A stretch of DNA of 64,000 nt from an uncultured Lachnospiraceae bacterium (GCA_900548905.1 URMK01000009.1:62001-126000); one strand, 5' to 3'. Shown: positions 1 through 8,407, counted from the first letter of the stretch. Notes: a model not told the origin generated them from the sequence alone. Program-made: numbers and translations.

Positions 1-752
1 TTAACCTTGTCCATATAGGTCTGAACAATTCCGGGAAGCGCATCGTAATAAGGGTTGCTTGCTTCTCTTGCCTGGAAGAAGATATCAGGGTTCTGAGCGG
101 AACCTCTCTGACAGGGATGGTTAGGATTCAGGGCTTTCTTACGGAATGCGTCAACGGCATCCATATCTACCATATCCTTCAGATCTTCGTAGTCCCAGGT
201 CTCCACCTTCTGGATTTCATGGGAGGTACGGAATCCGTCAAAGAAGTTAATGAAAGGAATGCTTCCCTTAATAGCTGCAAGATGAGCAACTGCGGTAAGG
301 TCCATAACTTCCTGGACGCTGCTTTCACAGAGCATGGCACAACCGGTCTGGCGGCATGCATAAACGTCGGAATGATCACCGAAAATGCTCAGTGCATGGG
401 ATGCAATCGCTCTTGCGGAAACATTGAAAACACCGGGAAGCTGCTCGCCGGCAATTTTGTAAAGGTTAGGAATCATAAGAAGCAGACCCTGGGATGCCGT
501 GTAGGTAGTTGTCAGAGCACCTGCTGCCAGGGATCCGTGAACGGCACCTGCCGCACCTGCTTCAGACTGCATCTCCGTGATGTGCACGATCTGACCGAAC
601 ATATTCTTTCTGTCTGCTGTTGCCCACTCATCCGTAGCTTCCGCCATGGGTGAAGAAGGGGTGATAGGATAAATAGCCGCAACATCTGTAAATGCATATG
701 ACGCATGTGCTGCTGCATGGTTACCATCCATGGTTTTCATTTTCCTTGCCAT
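1..752 (-). CDS. nifJ: Pyruvate:ferredoxin (flavodoxin) oxidoreductase, N-terminal part
   Basis: Oxidises pyruvate to acetyl-CoA and CO2 with thiamine diphosphate and iron-sulfur clusters, passing electrons to ferredoxin; central to fermentation in strict anaerobes. Only the first 250 residues lie in the window; the gene runs off the left edge. The reading frame carries typical domain I features: YPITPSSPMAE near residue 28, TEMQSEAGAAGAVHG, YTASQGLLLMIPNLYKIAGE, FGDHSDVYACRQTG and FFDGFRTSHE. The ATG at 752 follows a good ribosome binding site (AGGAAGG). It is divergent from the LysR gene at 1160. The roughly 130-base untranslated leader is predicted to fold (see 786-873). Identity is firm; the domains beyond residue 250 cannot be seen. 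Confidence 0.95.
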   Translation of the reverse strand, partial: MARKMKTMDGNHAAAHASYAFTDVAAIYPITPSSPMAEATDEWATADRKNMFGQIVHITEMQSEAGAAGAVHGSLAAGALTTTYTASQGLLLMIPNLYKIAGEQLPGVFNVSARAIASHALSIFGDHSDVYACRQTGCAMLCESSVQEVMDLTAVAHLAAIKGSIPFINFFDGFRTSHEIQKVETWDYEDLKDMVDMDAVDAFRKKALNPNHPCQRGSAQNPDIFFQAREASNPYYDALPGIVQTYMDKV

Positions 753-785
753 AAAAACCTTCCTTTCTTATCTTTATAGATAGTC

Positions 786-873
786 AAATTTTTACAGCGC
801 CTATGCGGATACATTGGATTTGCTTGCATACGCGCTTGCCCTTAAGGAGCACCTTGAGGGCTGTTAAAAATTT
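786..873 (-). promoter_or_regulatory. Structured 5' leader of nifJ, three-way-junction fold
   Basis: Seen: on the minus strand this leader has an outer stem (860-873 with 786-798, about 12 pairs with one bulge) enclosing two hairpins. One is 839-860 (nine-base arms with one C/A mismatch, four-base loop). The other is 826-835 with 797-806 (GCGC, a G/G mismatch, then TATGC pairing with GCATA). This gives a three-way junction between the predicted transcription start and the nifJ ribosome binding site. It lacks the CUGAGA signature of a TPP riboswitch and I do not recognise it as a named RNA class. A regulatory role is inference; no clear terminator or sequestered ribosome binding site is evident. 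Confidence 0.45.
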
Positions 874-877
874 ATCT

Positions 878-897
878 TATTGATACTCAATATTATA
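878..897 (-). promoter_or_regulatory. nifJ promoter -10 box and adjoining palindrome
   Basis: A perfect TATAAT lies on the minus strand at 892-897. Immediately downstream, across the expected transcription start, is the palindrome TATTGATACTCAATA (878-892). A palindrome there is well placed for a repressor or redox regulator. No convincing -35 box is visible at 17 bases, so an activator may be needed. The binding protein is unknown; the divergent LysR product is one candidate. Confidence 0.45.
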
Positions 898-1030
898 CAT
901 CTTATAAGACAAGCATGGGTATACCTTTTTTATATGTTTTCTATATATTTTTTTATATAATGTATTGCTTTTTCTCCCGGAAAAAGCTATGCTTAAAGCA
1001 GGTTTCCGGGGATTGTACGGAACCGGATAC

Positions 1031-1053
1031 ATTTTGTATACAATGTATAAAAT
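1031..1053. promoter_or_regulatory. Imperfect palindrome between nifJ and LysR gene
   Basis: ATTTTGTATACAATGTAT followed by AAAAT forms an imperfect inverted repeat, 107 bases before the LysR start. LysR regulators bind dyads of the T-N11-A type and usually control the divergent gene, so this is a reasonable operator candidate for the 1160 regulator. The rest of 753-1159 holds the nifJ leader and promoter and AT-rich sequence; no further gene was seen there. Confidence 0.35.
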
Positions 1054-1159
1054 GAAATACAAGCTCACAGACAGGTAAGATGCCGTAACGGCCCTGTACT
1101 GTTACAGGCATGCCGTCCGCCGTATCCGCACGGGAAACGGCGCACAAGGGAGGCCGCAG

Positions 1160-2065
1160 ATGAATCTCAATGTACTTCGTTATATTATAGAAGTGGAACG
1201 CAGCCGTTCCATCACGGGGGCGGCAAAACAGCTGTTTATCAGCCAGCCTAACTTAAGCCGTGATATCCGGGAGCTGGAGGAGGAGATCGGCTTCACGGTT
1301 TTTACCCGCAGTTCCCGCGGTGTCATTCCTACGGAAAAAGGCAGGGAATTCCTCGTACTCGCCAAAAAGGCGGTCAAACAATACCAGGCTCTGGAAAACT
1401 ATTGTTCCCGGGATGAAAAGGACAATATCAGCCTGCACATCTGTGTCCCGCGGGCCAGCTATATCACAGGAGCGTTTACCGCATTTCTGAAAAAACATGC
1501 CAAAGGACGGCAGCTGTCGGTCAATTATAACGAAACCGGGACGATGGACGCCATCTGCCAGGTATCCGACCGCACCGCATCCCTGGCTATCATACGCTGC
1601 CCTGACCGTTATGAGAAAACGCTTCTGCCCCTGCTTAAGCTGCGGGAGCTTTCCTATGAAACCTTATGTAAATTTGAGTTAACGGTTATCATGTCCGACC
1701 GGCATCCGCTGGCAAAAACCTCCGTGCTGACACCGGATCTGCTTTCCCAGGCCATAGAGGTGGTCTGCGATGATACCTCCCTCTCAGCCTATCTGCATGA
1801 AGCGCCGGAAACGGAGCATAACGAAAACAGTATCCATATCCATGAACGGGGCAGCCAGTTCGACATTCTTACAGGCGTTCCCGGTACCTTTATGTTTGTC
1901 TCCCCGGTTCCGGATACTATATTATCCAGATATCATCTGGTCCAGAAAAAATACCAGGGTTCCCCCAGGAAAATGACGGATCTGCTGATTTATCCGGAGG
2001 ATTACAGACCAACCCGGGCGGAAGCCGCATTTCTGGAGATGTTAAAGGAGAACCTGCCGAAGTAG
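1160..2065 (+). CDS. LysR-family transcriptional regulator
   Basis: A 301-residue protein, the usual length for LysR regulators. The N-terminal winged helix-turn-helix spans about residues 1-60 (VERSRSITGAAKQLFISQPN, then LSRDIRELEEEIGF). The remainder is a diverged type 2 periplasmic-binding-like effector domain. The ATG follows GGGAGG at a suitable distance. It is transcribed away from nifJ, the usual arrangement when a LysR protein controls its divergent neighbour, so control of nifJ is a fair inference. The gene ends about 40 bases before the hydrolase at 2106 and may be cotranscribed with it. The ligand cannot be told from sequence. Confidence 0.9.
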   Translation: MNLNVLRYIIEVERSRSITGAAKQLFISQPNLSRDIRELEEEIGFTVFTRSSRGVIPTEKGREFLVLAKKAVKQYQALENYCSRDEKDNISLHICVPRASYITGAFTAFLKKHAKGRQLSVNYNETGTMDAICQVSDRTASLAIIRCPDRYEKTLLPLLKLRELSYETLCKFELTVIMSDRHPLAKTSVLTPDLLSQAIEVVCDDTSLSAYLHEAPETEHNENSIHIHERGSQFDILTGVPGTFMFVSPVPDTILSRYHLVQKKYQGSPRKMTDLLIYPEDYRPTRAEAAFLEMLKENLPK

Positions 2066-2105
2066 GGGCGGCCGACCGGCTGCCGCTTAAAAAATAGGAG
2101 TCCCA

Positions 2106-2894
2106 ATGGAAAAGCAGAATTTTATAATCCAATACCCCGCAGAAAGCTGCAGGGGATTGGATCCTCACAACAATAACCAATTGGATATGCGGCCACATCC
2201 GTCCGGCCCGCTCACGGAAACAAAAGGCATCCCCGCCATTTTGTGGGGAACGCCGTCCGAAAGTATCTATCTTTATGTTCACGGAAAATCCGGCTGTAAG
2301 GAAGAAGCAGGCGTTTTTGCGGAGTTTGCCTGTGCCCGCGGCTGGCAGGTGCTGAGTATGGACTTGCCGGAGCATGGGGAACGGAAAGAGGAAGGCGGGT
2401 GTTTTGACCCCTGGCATGTGGTTCCGGAATTGGACTGCATATATGAATTTGTAAATAAGAAATGGAAAAGAACTGCTTTATATGCCAACAGTATAGGCGC
2501 ATGGTTTTCCATGCTCAGTTTTGCGGATAAATCTTTCGGAAAGGCACTTTTTGTATCGCCGGTGCCTGATATGGAATACCTGATCCGCCGCATGATGCAG
2601 TGGGCTTCTGTCTCCGCGGGAGAATTGGAACAGGAAGGCACCATACCGACTTCCTTTGGGGAAACCCTGTCCTGGGAATACTATTGTTATGCAAAAGAGC
2701 ATCCCGTCTGTCATTGGGAAATCCCCACGGATATTCTGTATGCGGGACGGGATCATCTGATTGAACGAACTGCTGCAGAAAGCTTCAGCCGCCGGTTCCG
2801 TTGCCGGTTAACCGTTATGGAGGATGGGGAACACTGGTTCCATACGCAGGAACAGCTGAGGGTGCTGCGGGAATGGATAGAAAGCTGCCTCTGA
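2106..2894 (+). CDS. Alpha/beta hydrolase
   Basis: A 262-residue cytoplasmic protein with an alpha/beta hydrolase pattern. An oxyanion strand motif YLYVHGKSG is near residue 57. The nucleophile elbow is ANSIG (Ala in place of the first Gly of GxSxG). The acid lies in YAGRDHLIE and the catalytic His is probably in DGEHWFH near the C-terminus. No signal peptide is seen. AGGAG precedes the ATG by five bases. It sits downstream of the LysR gene on the same strand. Substrate unknown; an esterase, thioesterase or peptidase activity is equally possible. Confidence 0.8.
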   Translation: MEKQNFIIQYPAESCRGLDPHNNNQLDMRPHPSGPLTETKGIPAILWGTPSESIYLYVHGKSGCKEEAGVFAEFACARGWQVLSMDLPEHGERKEEGGCFDPWHVVPELDCIYEFVNKKWKRTALYANSIGAWFSMLSFADKSFGKALFVSPVPDMEYLIRRMMQWASVSAGELEQEGTIPTSFGETLSWEYYCYAKEHPVCHWEIPTDILYAGRDHLIERTAAESFSRRFRCRLTVMEDGEHWFHTQEQLRVLREWIESCL

Positions 2895-2950
2895 TATCTG
2901 CGTATAAAACGCATCTATCAGAGACTGCCTGCACTGTGCGGGTCACTGTG

Positions 2951-3571
2951 TTATCGCTTTTCCACCGCGCCTACAGGACAGATTTCCGCACACCTTCCGC
3001 AATGCAGACAATTTGATTGGGATATGACCACCGGTTTTGCAGCAATATCAATACATTTCTGCGGGCAGACAGAAAAACAAAGTTTACAACCGATGCACGC
3101 ACTGCCCGCGAAGTAGCCGCTTATCTTTTTTTCGCTCCCTCCAAAGGAAAAGCTCTCCCGAAAAATGGGCTTTGCGGAGAGGTCGAAAAACTCTCCCTCG
3201 CCTTGGTAAATTTGAAACACTCTCAGCACGGCGCGGCTCTTTTCGCCGGGGTAGATTTCTTCCATATAAGGATTTGCTTTGAATATTTCCGTCAGAAGCA
3301 CATCGCCCAGTTCCCGCACTTTTCCCCGCACTGTGACAGACTTGGAGGACATAGTATCCTTACCGTGAAAGCCTGTAACGGATACGCTGTCGTGAGCCTT
3401 CAGCCGCGAATAAAAGGCTTTGCCCTTCGCCGTCAAAAAATACAGGCCGTTTTCATCAGACAGCATCATATCAATGACACAGGTTACCGGATTTCCGTTT
3501 TCATCAATTGTGGCAAAAACCGTTGAGTGAATCTCCTTTTGCAAATACTGAAGATACTTTTCCGCTTTCAT
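2951..3571 (-). CDS. PPOX-type flavin-binding protein fused to a 2[4Fe-4S] ferredoxin domain
   Basis: A 206-residue protein of two parts. Residues about 1-130 form a split-barrel pyridoxamine-phosphate-oxidase-like FMN domain (STVFATIDENGNPVTCVIDM). Residues about 155-206 hold two ferredoxin motifs, CIGCKLCFSVCP and CLHCGRCAEICP, each able to bind a [4Fe-4S] cluster. The fusion suggests an electron-transfer flavoprotein reduced by or reducing ferredoxin; the partner is unknown. The ATG at 3571 has AAAGGA upstream. A second, single-domain PPOX gene lies just upstream on the same strand. The gene converges with the hydrolase at 2894. Confidence 0.85.
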   Translation of the reverse strand: MKAEKYLQYLQKEIHSTVFATIDENGNPVTCVIDMMLSDENGLYFLTAKGKAFYSRLKAHDSVSVTGFHGKDTMSSKSVTVRGKVRELGDVLLTEIFKANPYMEEIYPGEKSRAVLRVFQIYQGEGEFFDLSAKPIFRESFSFGGSEKKISGYFAGSACIGCKLCFSVCPQKCIDIAAKPVVISQSNCLHCGRCAEICPVGAVEKR

Positions 3572-3643
3572 GTGTATACTGTCCTTTCAGGATTTGGGTC
3601 AATGGATTATAAATCTTTATGGTAACGGCGGGCAGTTTATTGC

Positions 3644-4045
3644 TTACAGTATGTATTCCTTGGGCGGATTACCGGAAAAGTCAGCAATGACAGCCTGCGC
3701 GTCCTCCAGATAGAACACCTCAAAAATGGGGTTGTCGGCGGTCTGGTACTGCCCCTTGACAATGGGGTTGTTCATGCAGCCCTTTTTGATCTCCCTGTTG
3801 TTTTCAAACACCACCTTTCCATGCAGTCTGATCCACGCATAGGATGGGCTGGATACGGAAACCTCGATGTTGGGATTGGCCAGCATGTCCTTGTAGACTT
3901 CCTTGGTATTGTTGGTGCAAAACCACAGTTTGCCGTCCTGTTCAAAACAGAACATAAAGGGGCGGCACTTTGCCTTTCCGTCACGGCCAATCGTGGCAAG
4001 ATACTGCACAGGATTTTCCTGCAAAAACGTTACGACTTCATTCAT
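3644..4045 (-). CDS. Pyridoxamine 5'-phosphate oxidase family protein
   Basis: A 133-residue single-domain split-barrel FMN-binding protein (VQYLATIGRDGKAKCRPF at the N-terminus, then FCFEQDGKLWFCTNN). Small proteins of this type are often flavin reductases or general redox proteins rather than true PNP oxidases, so vitamin B6 synthesis should not be assumed. GGAGG stands upstream of the ATG at 4045. Such genes are often divergent from an HxlR regulator, and the remains of one are found at 4231-4338, which supports an original regulator/flavoprotein pair. Confidence 0.85.
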   Translation of the reverse strand: MNEVVTFLQENPVQYLATIGRDGKAKCRPFMFCFEQDGKLWFCTNNTKEVYKDMLANPNIEVSVSSPSYAWIRLHGKVVFENNREIKKGCMNNPIVKGQYQTADNPIFEVFYLEDAQAVIADFSGNPPKEYIL

Positions 4046-4230
4046 GGTGTTAACCTCCGTTTTTTCTTTGTATGCATTTGGCGGCCGCCAAACAGTTTCT
4101 TCAGAAACCCATCAGGGGTTCCTCTTTTTTTTTATTATGCATTTATGGTGCCGGACTGTAAAGTAAGCACTTTATTGTGGTGTAGTTACCAAAATGATAC
4201 TAATGAACAAACAGGAGGTTATCTGTGTAT

Positions 4231-4338
4231 ATGGTGCAGGAAAAAATGATTGTGGCAAACAAAGAACTGCCGGCTTGTCCCGCGGAAACGATGTTAACTC
4301 TGATTCGTGACAAGCGGAAGGGGGTTATGACCTTATGA
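4231..4338 (+). pseudogene. Truncated HxlR-family regulator remnant
   Basis: A frame of 35 codons reads MVQEKMIVANKELPACPAET, then MLTLIRDKRKGVMTL and stop. The ELPACPxET segment followed by a DKxK helix is the standard beginning of HxlR regulators (usually about 110 residues: ELPACPVET, then IGDKWK). It retains a good ribosome binding site (AGGAGG, 4213-4218) and breaks off inside the winged helix, with no recognisable continuation in 4339-4391. Sequence just upstream (about 4164-4200) has GTAAG and GTTAC elements of the kind seen in HxlR promoters. The gene appears inactivated by deletion. The rest of 4046-4391 shows no other gene. Confidence 0.6.
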
Positions 4339-4391
4339 AAGCGGCAGATTTGCTCTGCTGATCAGGATGACAGGTTCCTTATATTAGGAAT

Positions 4392-5912
4392 TCATTTTTT
4401 CGGCACCTGCCCCATAAACTGTGTATCCCCGCTTTCCAAATCAATTTTATAGAACGGATGGGCTTCGTCTCCAATATATACTTCTGCTACAAGCACACCA
4501 CCGTTGATCTCGCAAATCAAGCTATAATAGGGATAATCATCCGATTGTTTTCTTTCCGGAAGATACTCAAATATCACCCGCTGTGCACCGTCTTTATCGA
4601 CCTGGTGCAGCCGTACTCCGACTTCCTCATCGTCTTGTTTCTCCGGCACGCCTAAAGAAGTCTGTACATCACCGAGATCCGACTCCTTTATATAAGAGGA
4701 GTAATAGACCTTCCCCTGATACAGCGTAATGATCTCATTAAAATGATCCTTCTCTACGGCCGCCAGCACAGAAAGTTTCTTATCTCTTATTTCATACAGC
4801 ACAATATATTCCTTGTTTCTATCTTCCTTAAAAAAATGGTAAAGCATATACTCTTCATCATTATACTTAAATACCGTGTTTTCACCTGGCAGCTGCACCT
4901 GATCCGGTTCCAGATCAATTCCTCCGGCAATTTCAATCGTATCCACCGGCCATTCCGTCATTCTGTCCGGTGCCAGCCACCATCTCATACCAGCCTGGTA
5001 CAACGTGGGCGGCGCATCCAGGGATACTTCATAGATGAGATCAAAGGGATATGCATCGGTATCATCCATGTCGTTTTCCCCTGCGTTCTCTAACACTAAC
5101 TCCATATCTGAAAAATTGCTGCTTCTCTTTTTCCGGATACCGATTCCTGTTTCATAATCATTCAGCGAATAATCCGTGACATAGAGACCATATCCGTAAG
5201 TTTTCTCTGCCCTGTTCAAATACCATATCCCCTCTTTATATATGTAGGTGAAATCTTCCGACCACCTCCAGGCACTTCCGCCATAGGTATGGACTGTGAA
5301 CGCACACTTTTCTGCGGTCAGCGGCAGATAAGGGTCTCCGAATATCCCTCCTTCAGACATGGTCCTGATTAAGTTGGCATCCTGAAAATCCAGCCGGTAC
5401 TGCTTGGCGCCTTCGCTGTATATCGCAAACAGTATACGGGGCAGTTCTCCATAGCCTTCCGAATTTGTCGGCCCATATTGCAGCACCCCCACATAATCAG
5501 TAATCCCGTCCTGGTTATAATCCAGCTCTGCCGAATCCATCAATTCCCAGTTTTCAGGAACAAAGTCTGTTATATTCCGTCCTGTTTGCAAAAGCTCCGG
5601 TACCTGCTCCGGCATCCGGGCTGCGTCGTTGGGATCCGGCTGCATCCCTTCGCCTGTCCGCAGCTCCGTCTCTGTCGGGGAGTCCATGGCTGGTTCTGTC
5701 TGCAAGGAAGCCTCTGTCTCTGCCTGGCTGTCAGGAGTCTGCGTTACATCTGCCTGCACCGGATCCTCCGTCCCCGGCCGGGCGCCGGAGGAATCCGAAG
5801 AACAGGACGATATCATCATAATTGTCAAAAGGGCTGAAAACAATTGTAAGAATTTTATTCTCACCCCAATCCTTTTCCTTCTCGTAAAGCTCTCAGCTTT
5901 TGTCTTATTCAT
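4392..5912 (-). CDS. Secreted lipoprotein of unknown function
   Basis: A 506-residue protein with a basic N-terminus, a hydrophobic stretch (FLQLFSALLTIMMISSC) ending in a probable lipobox cysteine, then a Glu/Thr/Pro-rich linker to about residue 100. The globular part contains DYNQDGITDYVG, a calcium-loop-like motif of FG-GAP/VCBS type repeats, suggesting a beta-rich extracellular domain. No enzyme motif was recognised. The ATG at 5912 has only a weak ribosome binding site. An in-frame GTG 16 codons in (MRIKFLQLF) follows a better purine-rich stretch and may be the true start. Seven bases separate it from the GyrI-like gene upstream, so the two may be cotranscribed. Confidence 0.7.
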   Translation of the reverse strand: MNKTKAESFTRRKRIGVRIKFLQLFSALLTIMMISSCSSDSSGARPGTEDPVQADVTQTPDSQAETEASLQTEPAMDSPTETELRTGEGMQPDPNDAARMPEQVPELLQTGRNITDFVPENWELMDSAELDYNQDGITDYVGVLQYGPTNSEGYGELPRILFAIYSEGAKQYRLDFQDANLIRTMSEGGIFGDPYLPLTAEKCAFTVHTYGGSAWRWSEDFTYIYKEGIWYLNRAEKTYGYGLYVTDYSLNDYETGIGIRKKRSSNFSDMELVLENAGENDMDDTDAYPFDLIYEVSLDAPPTLYQAGMRWWLAPDRMTEWPVDTIEIAGGIDLEPDQVQLPGENTVFKYNDEEYMLYHFFKEDRNKEYIVLYEIRDKKLSVLAAVEKDHFNEIITLYQGKVYYSSYIKESDLGDVQTSLGVPEKQDDEEVGVRLHQVDKDGAQRVIFEYLPERKQSDDYPYYSLICEINGGVLVAEVYIGDEAHPFYKIDLESGDTQFMGQVPKK

Positions 5913-5918
5913 AGTATT

Positions 5919-6428
5919 TTATTTCCCTGACTCCGTTACTTTACGAATCGGCACCCAAACCTCATATCTGCTGCCGTCGGGCGTATCTGCGTTCTCTTTT
6001 TCGATTGCGGTAACCGGACCGTCATTGCGTACATAACCTTCCGGCATTGCCACTGTTTCTGCATACCGGTTGACGCGGCCGTTTCCGTCATCACCCACAG
6101 CCTCATCATTTGTTTCCATCCATTCCGTTGTGACGACGAGAAAATCACCTGCAGGAAAACGGGCAAGTTTATACCCCTCAGGCACCTTGTCTACGTTTTG
6201 CACAAAAAGTCCCTGAAAATAAATCCGTTCTCCTTGTTCGTTAATGCACCATATATTTACCGGCTTTGTATCCACCGCATAGGGAAAAATTGGCTCGTAT
6301 CCGCCCATCTCAAAGAAATGCCCCCAAATCTGCCCGAAATCGGAAGACTCGGTAACAGTATTTTCGTTTCCGAGAAATACAGACGCTTCTTGATGGATTT
6401 GAAATGTAATAATTGCTTTTTCGCTCAT
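5919..6428 (-). CDS. GyrI-like (AraC effector-binding domain) protein
   Basis: A 169-residue protein resembling stand-alone GyrI-like/SOUL-type ligand-binding domains: FGQIWGHFFEMGGYEP and YKLARFPAGDFLVVTTEW match the two halves of the fold. Such domains bind small hydrophobic or cationic molecules. It is separated by a short gap from the AraC regulator at 6571-8076, which carries a similar C-terminal domain, so the two probably respond to related ligands or act together. AAAGGAAAA precedes the ATG. The ligand is unknown. Confidence 0.7.
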   Translation of the reverse strand: MSEKAIITFQIHQEASVFLGNENTVTESSDFGQIWGHFFEMGGYEPIFPYAVDTKPVNIWCINEQGERIYFQGLFVQNVDKVPEGYKLARFPAGDFLVVTTEWMETNDEAVGDDGNGRVNRYAETVAMPEGYVRNDGPVTAIEKENADTPDGSRYEVWVPIRKVTESGK

Positions 6429-6478
6429 AATTTTATTTTCCTTTCGATTTTCCCTGGATGTTAAGGTTCCCCCTCAAT

Positions 6479-6571
6479 TTATCCGCAGGTGCCGCAGTAG
6501 GCAGGGTACTTTTTCGCAAAAGCCTTGCAGTCCTTATCACGCTGTCCGCCTTTGCTGCATCTGTCCTTATT
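6479..6571 (-). other. Cys-rich open fragment between regulator and GyrI-like gene
   Basis: Just after the AraC gene's stop, another frame reads NKDRCSKGGQRDKDCKAF then AKKYPAYCGTCG and stop. Four cysteines in about 30 residues with a terminal CxxC look like a zinc-binding tail rather than random translation. No good start codon or ribosome binding site lies upstream; the frame continues open into the 3' end of the AraC gene. It may be the relic of a separate small gene, or the C-terminus of the AraC/GyrI protein displaced by a frameshift. Low certainty. Confidence 0.3.
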
Positions 6572-8076
6572 TAAAGTTCCACACTGAACAGATAGGCGGT
6601 ACCGTCATTTTCCGCACCGTTTAAAAATACTTCCGCCGTCCAGTATTTATCGGGATAGGGAATCTGCACCCCCTGCCCTAAAATTATATTCCTTGTAACA
6701 TCGTACATGGCGTCACTGTCGTAGCCGTCGATTCTGTGCATAGCCGCTACATCTCCTGTAAATACGGCAAAAGAAAATTGGGAGAGATAGGGCGGTCCAA
6801 AGTCAGTACCCTCAGAGTCTCTCTTTGGGACAAAATCCACGGAAATAAAGCCATTCGGAACCGGGGTATCTGCCTTCATGAATCTTCCCAATAATCCGTG
6901 CCGGGGTTCCACATCCACGCCTTTCCCCTTGTGATGCATAAACAGAAGATCATAATCAAAACCCGATTTATACTCCACCAGCGTATCCAGTGTCTTTATC
7001 ACCTCGCTTCTCCGGGTCCGGTCATAGGGATCGTGTTCCAACCATTTCTTTCCGATAAACCGCATGGCCGGCAAGGCTTTGTATGTAAAGCTTTTCAGCC
7101 GGAAATCTTTTTGCTGTTCCCGGACAAATTGGGGCATAAATAAAGTCCACTGCACCCCTGCGTCGCAGTCTTTTAAACAGTTGATATAGCCATAGAGTTC
7201 CACGCTGTCTGTCCCCGTAGAGCCGGTTCTGTTGCCGGCGATAAGTTCCCGTATACGGCGGTCTTTCATAATGGAAAAATTGCAGAACATATCCTCCACC
7301 GCTTTCTGCAGGCCCGGGTCAACGGCTTTTCCTCTCAGCTGGCTGTCAAATCTGTCCAGCGCACCCCAAACAGCCTCGTTTACAATATCCTGGCAGGTAA
7401 TTTTACTTAAATAGGTACGTAGCTTTGCATTTTGCTCTTTAAATCTGGCCAGCACACCATTCATCAGGATCTGTTCGTTTTCCACCAGCTTGTCCTCTGT
7501 CCATTGGGGATCATCAAGTATCCAGTCCGTCAGCGAATCGAACACATCCGGATTTTGTCCCCGGGCTGTACGGGACCAGTCAACGACCATTTGATATTTT
7601 TCCGTATCTGAAAGCGTTACGGTAATTTTGTCGTCAATATTGTTCCAGCAAAAATTGTCTATGAACTTAAAAGACGTATCAAAACCTCCTTCTACCGAAA
7701 TATTAATTATCAGAGGACTGTAAAATTTCAGGCGGCTGCCTTTTGTCTGAACCTCTGAAGGCTTAATCCCATGAAATCTTGAAAATGCCTTGGAGAAGCT
7801 TTCAGGGGTATCGTATTGATACTTTACGGCAATTTCTGCTATCTTTTCCTTCTGCAGCCGTAAGTCTCTGCCCGCAAGGCTCAGCCTGCGGTTGCGGATA
7901 TATTCCCCAATCGTTATGCCTGTTACCAGGTGGAAGATACGCTGGAAATGTGCACCTGAAGAATAAACCTCCCTCGAGATATCTTCTATTCCAATCTTAT
8001 TTGTCATATTACGTTCCATAAATGTAATAGCTTTGTTGACGCTTTGCAGCCAATACAAGAACTCCACCCCTTTCAT
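6571..8076 (-). CDS. AraC-family regulator with GyrI-like effector domain
   Basis: A 501-residue protein. Residues about 10-112 form the two-helix-turn-helix AraC DNA-binding domain (GIEDISREVYSSGAHFQRIF, then IAVKYQYDTPESFSKAFSRF). A long middle region has no clear family. The C-terminal 150 residues resemble a GyrI-like small-molecule-binding domain (YKALPAMRFIGKKWL). The N-terminal position of the HTH matches MarA/Rob-type regulators with C-terminal ligand domains. The ATG at 8076 has a poor ribosome binding site. A TTG at 8058 (YWLQSVNKAI), preceded by AGGGGTGGAG, fits the family's usual start better. A TATAAT box lies at 8137-8142. Confidence 0.85.
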   Translation of the reverse strand: MKGVEFLYWLQSVNKAITFMERNMTNKIGIEDISREVYSSGAHFQRIFHLVTGITIGEYIRNRRLSLAGRDLRLQKEKIAEIAVKYQYDTPESFSKAFSRFHGIKPSEVQTKGSRLKFYSPLIINISVEGGFDTSFKFIDNFCWNNIDDKITVTLSDTEKYQMVVDWSRTARGQNPDVFDSLTDWILDDPQWTEDKLVENEQILMNGVLARFKEQNAKLRTYLSKITCQDIVNEAVWGALDRFDSQLRGKAVDPGLQKAVEDMFCNFSIMKDRRIRELIAGNRTGSTGTDSVELYGYINCLKDCDAGVQWTLFMPQFVREQQKDFRLKSFTYKALPAMRFIGKKWLEHDPYDRTRRSEVIKTLDTLVEYKSGFDYDLLFMHHKGKGVDVEPRHGLLGRFMKADTPVPNGFISVDFVPKRDSEGTDFGPPYLSQFSFAVFTGDVAAMHRIDGYDSDAMYDVTRNIILGQGVQIPYPDKYWTAEVFLNGAENDGTAYLFSVEL

Positions 8077-8407
8077 TATATCAAAATGCCTTTTTATTTT
8101 CCTGTCACAAAATACTTTTGTTTGTCCGCTGTCTTAATTATAACATGACTCCTGCTGTTTTTTATTATTATTCTGCGTTATTTAAGAGTCCTTGTTCCTG
8201 CACGGATATATCCGGCGGACACCGCAGACAGAAAACAGGGATTCTCCGGCGCTTTATCGGGGGGCCGGAACAAGGCAGGGACGGGCGGGCTATGAAACAA
8301 CATAGAAAAAAAGCAGGACGGCACAGCCTTCCGACTATGCCGCCCTGCGGTAATGAAATTACTTTGTAACTATTCAGTCAGGTCCGCGCATTTACTGCGC
8401 GGCAATT
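8077..8407. other. Intergenic region between AraC and phosphohexomutase genes
   Basis: Contains the probable AraC -10 box (TATAAT on the minus strand, 8137-8142) and the terminator of the sugar operon (8305-8348). Nothing else recognisable was seen in 8150-8300. Confidence 0.5.
8305..8348 (-). terminator. Rho-independent terminator of the GH94/mutase operon
   Basis: On the minus strand GCAGGGCGGCA pairs with TGCCGTCCTGC around a 14-base loop (one mismatch), followed directly by seven T residues. It lies about 60 bases beyond the mutase stop codon. Confidence 0.85.

Noticed and set aside
753..897. TPP riboswitch upstream of the TPP enzyme nifJ
   Set aside because: The fold is a three-way junction, but the conserved CUGAGA and ACCUGAU elements are absent.
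1021..1075. CcpA cre sites in the intergenic regions, including here and at 16310-16340
   Set aside because: Best matches miss several core positions of the cre consensus; not reported as sites.
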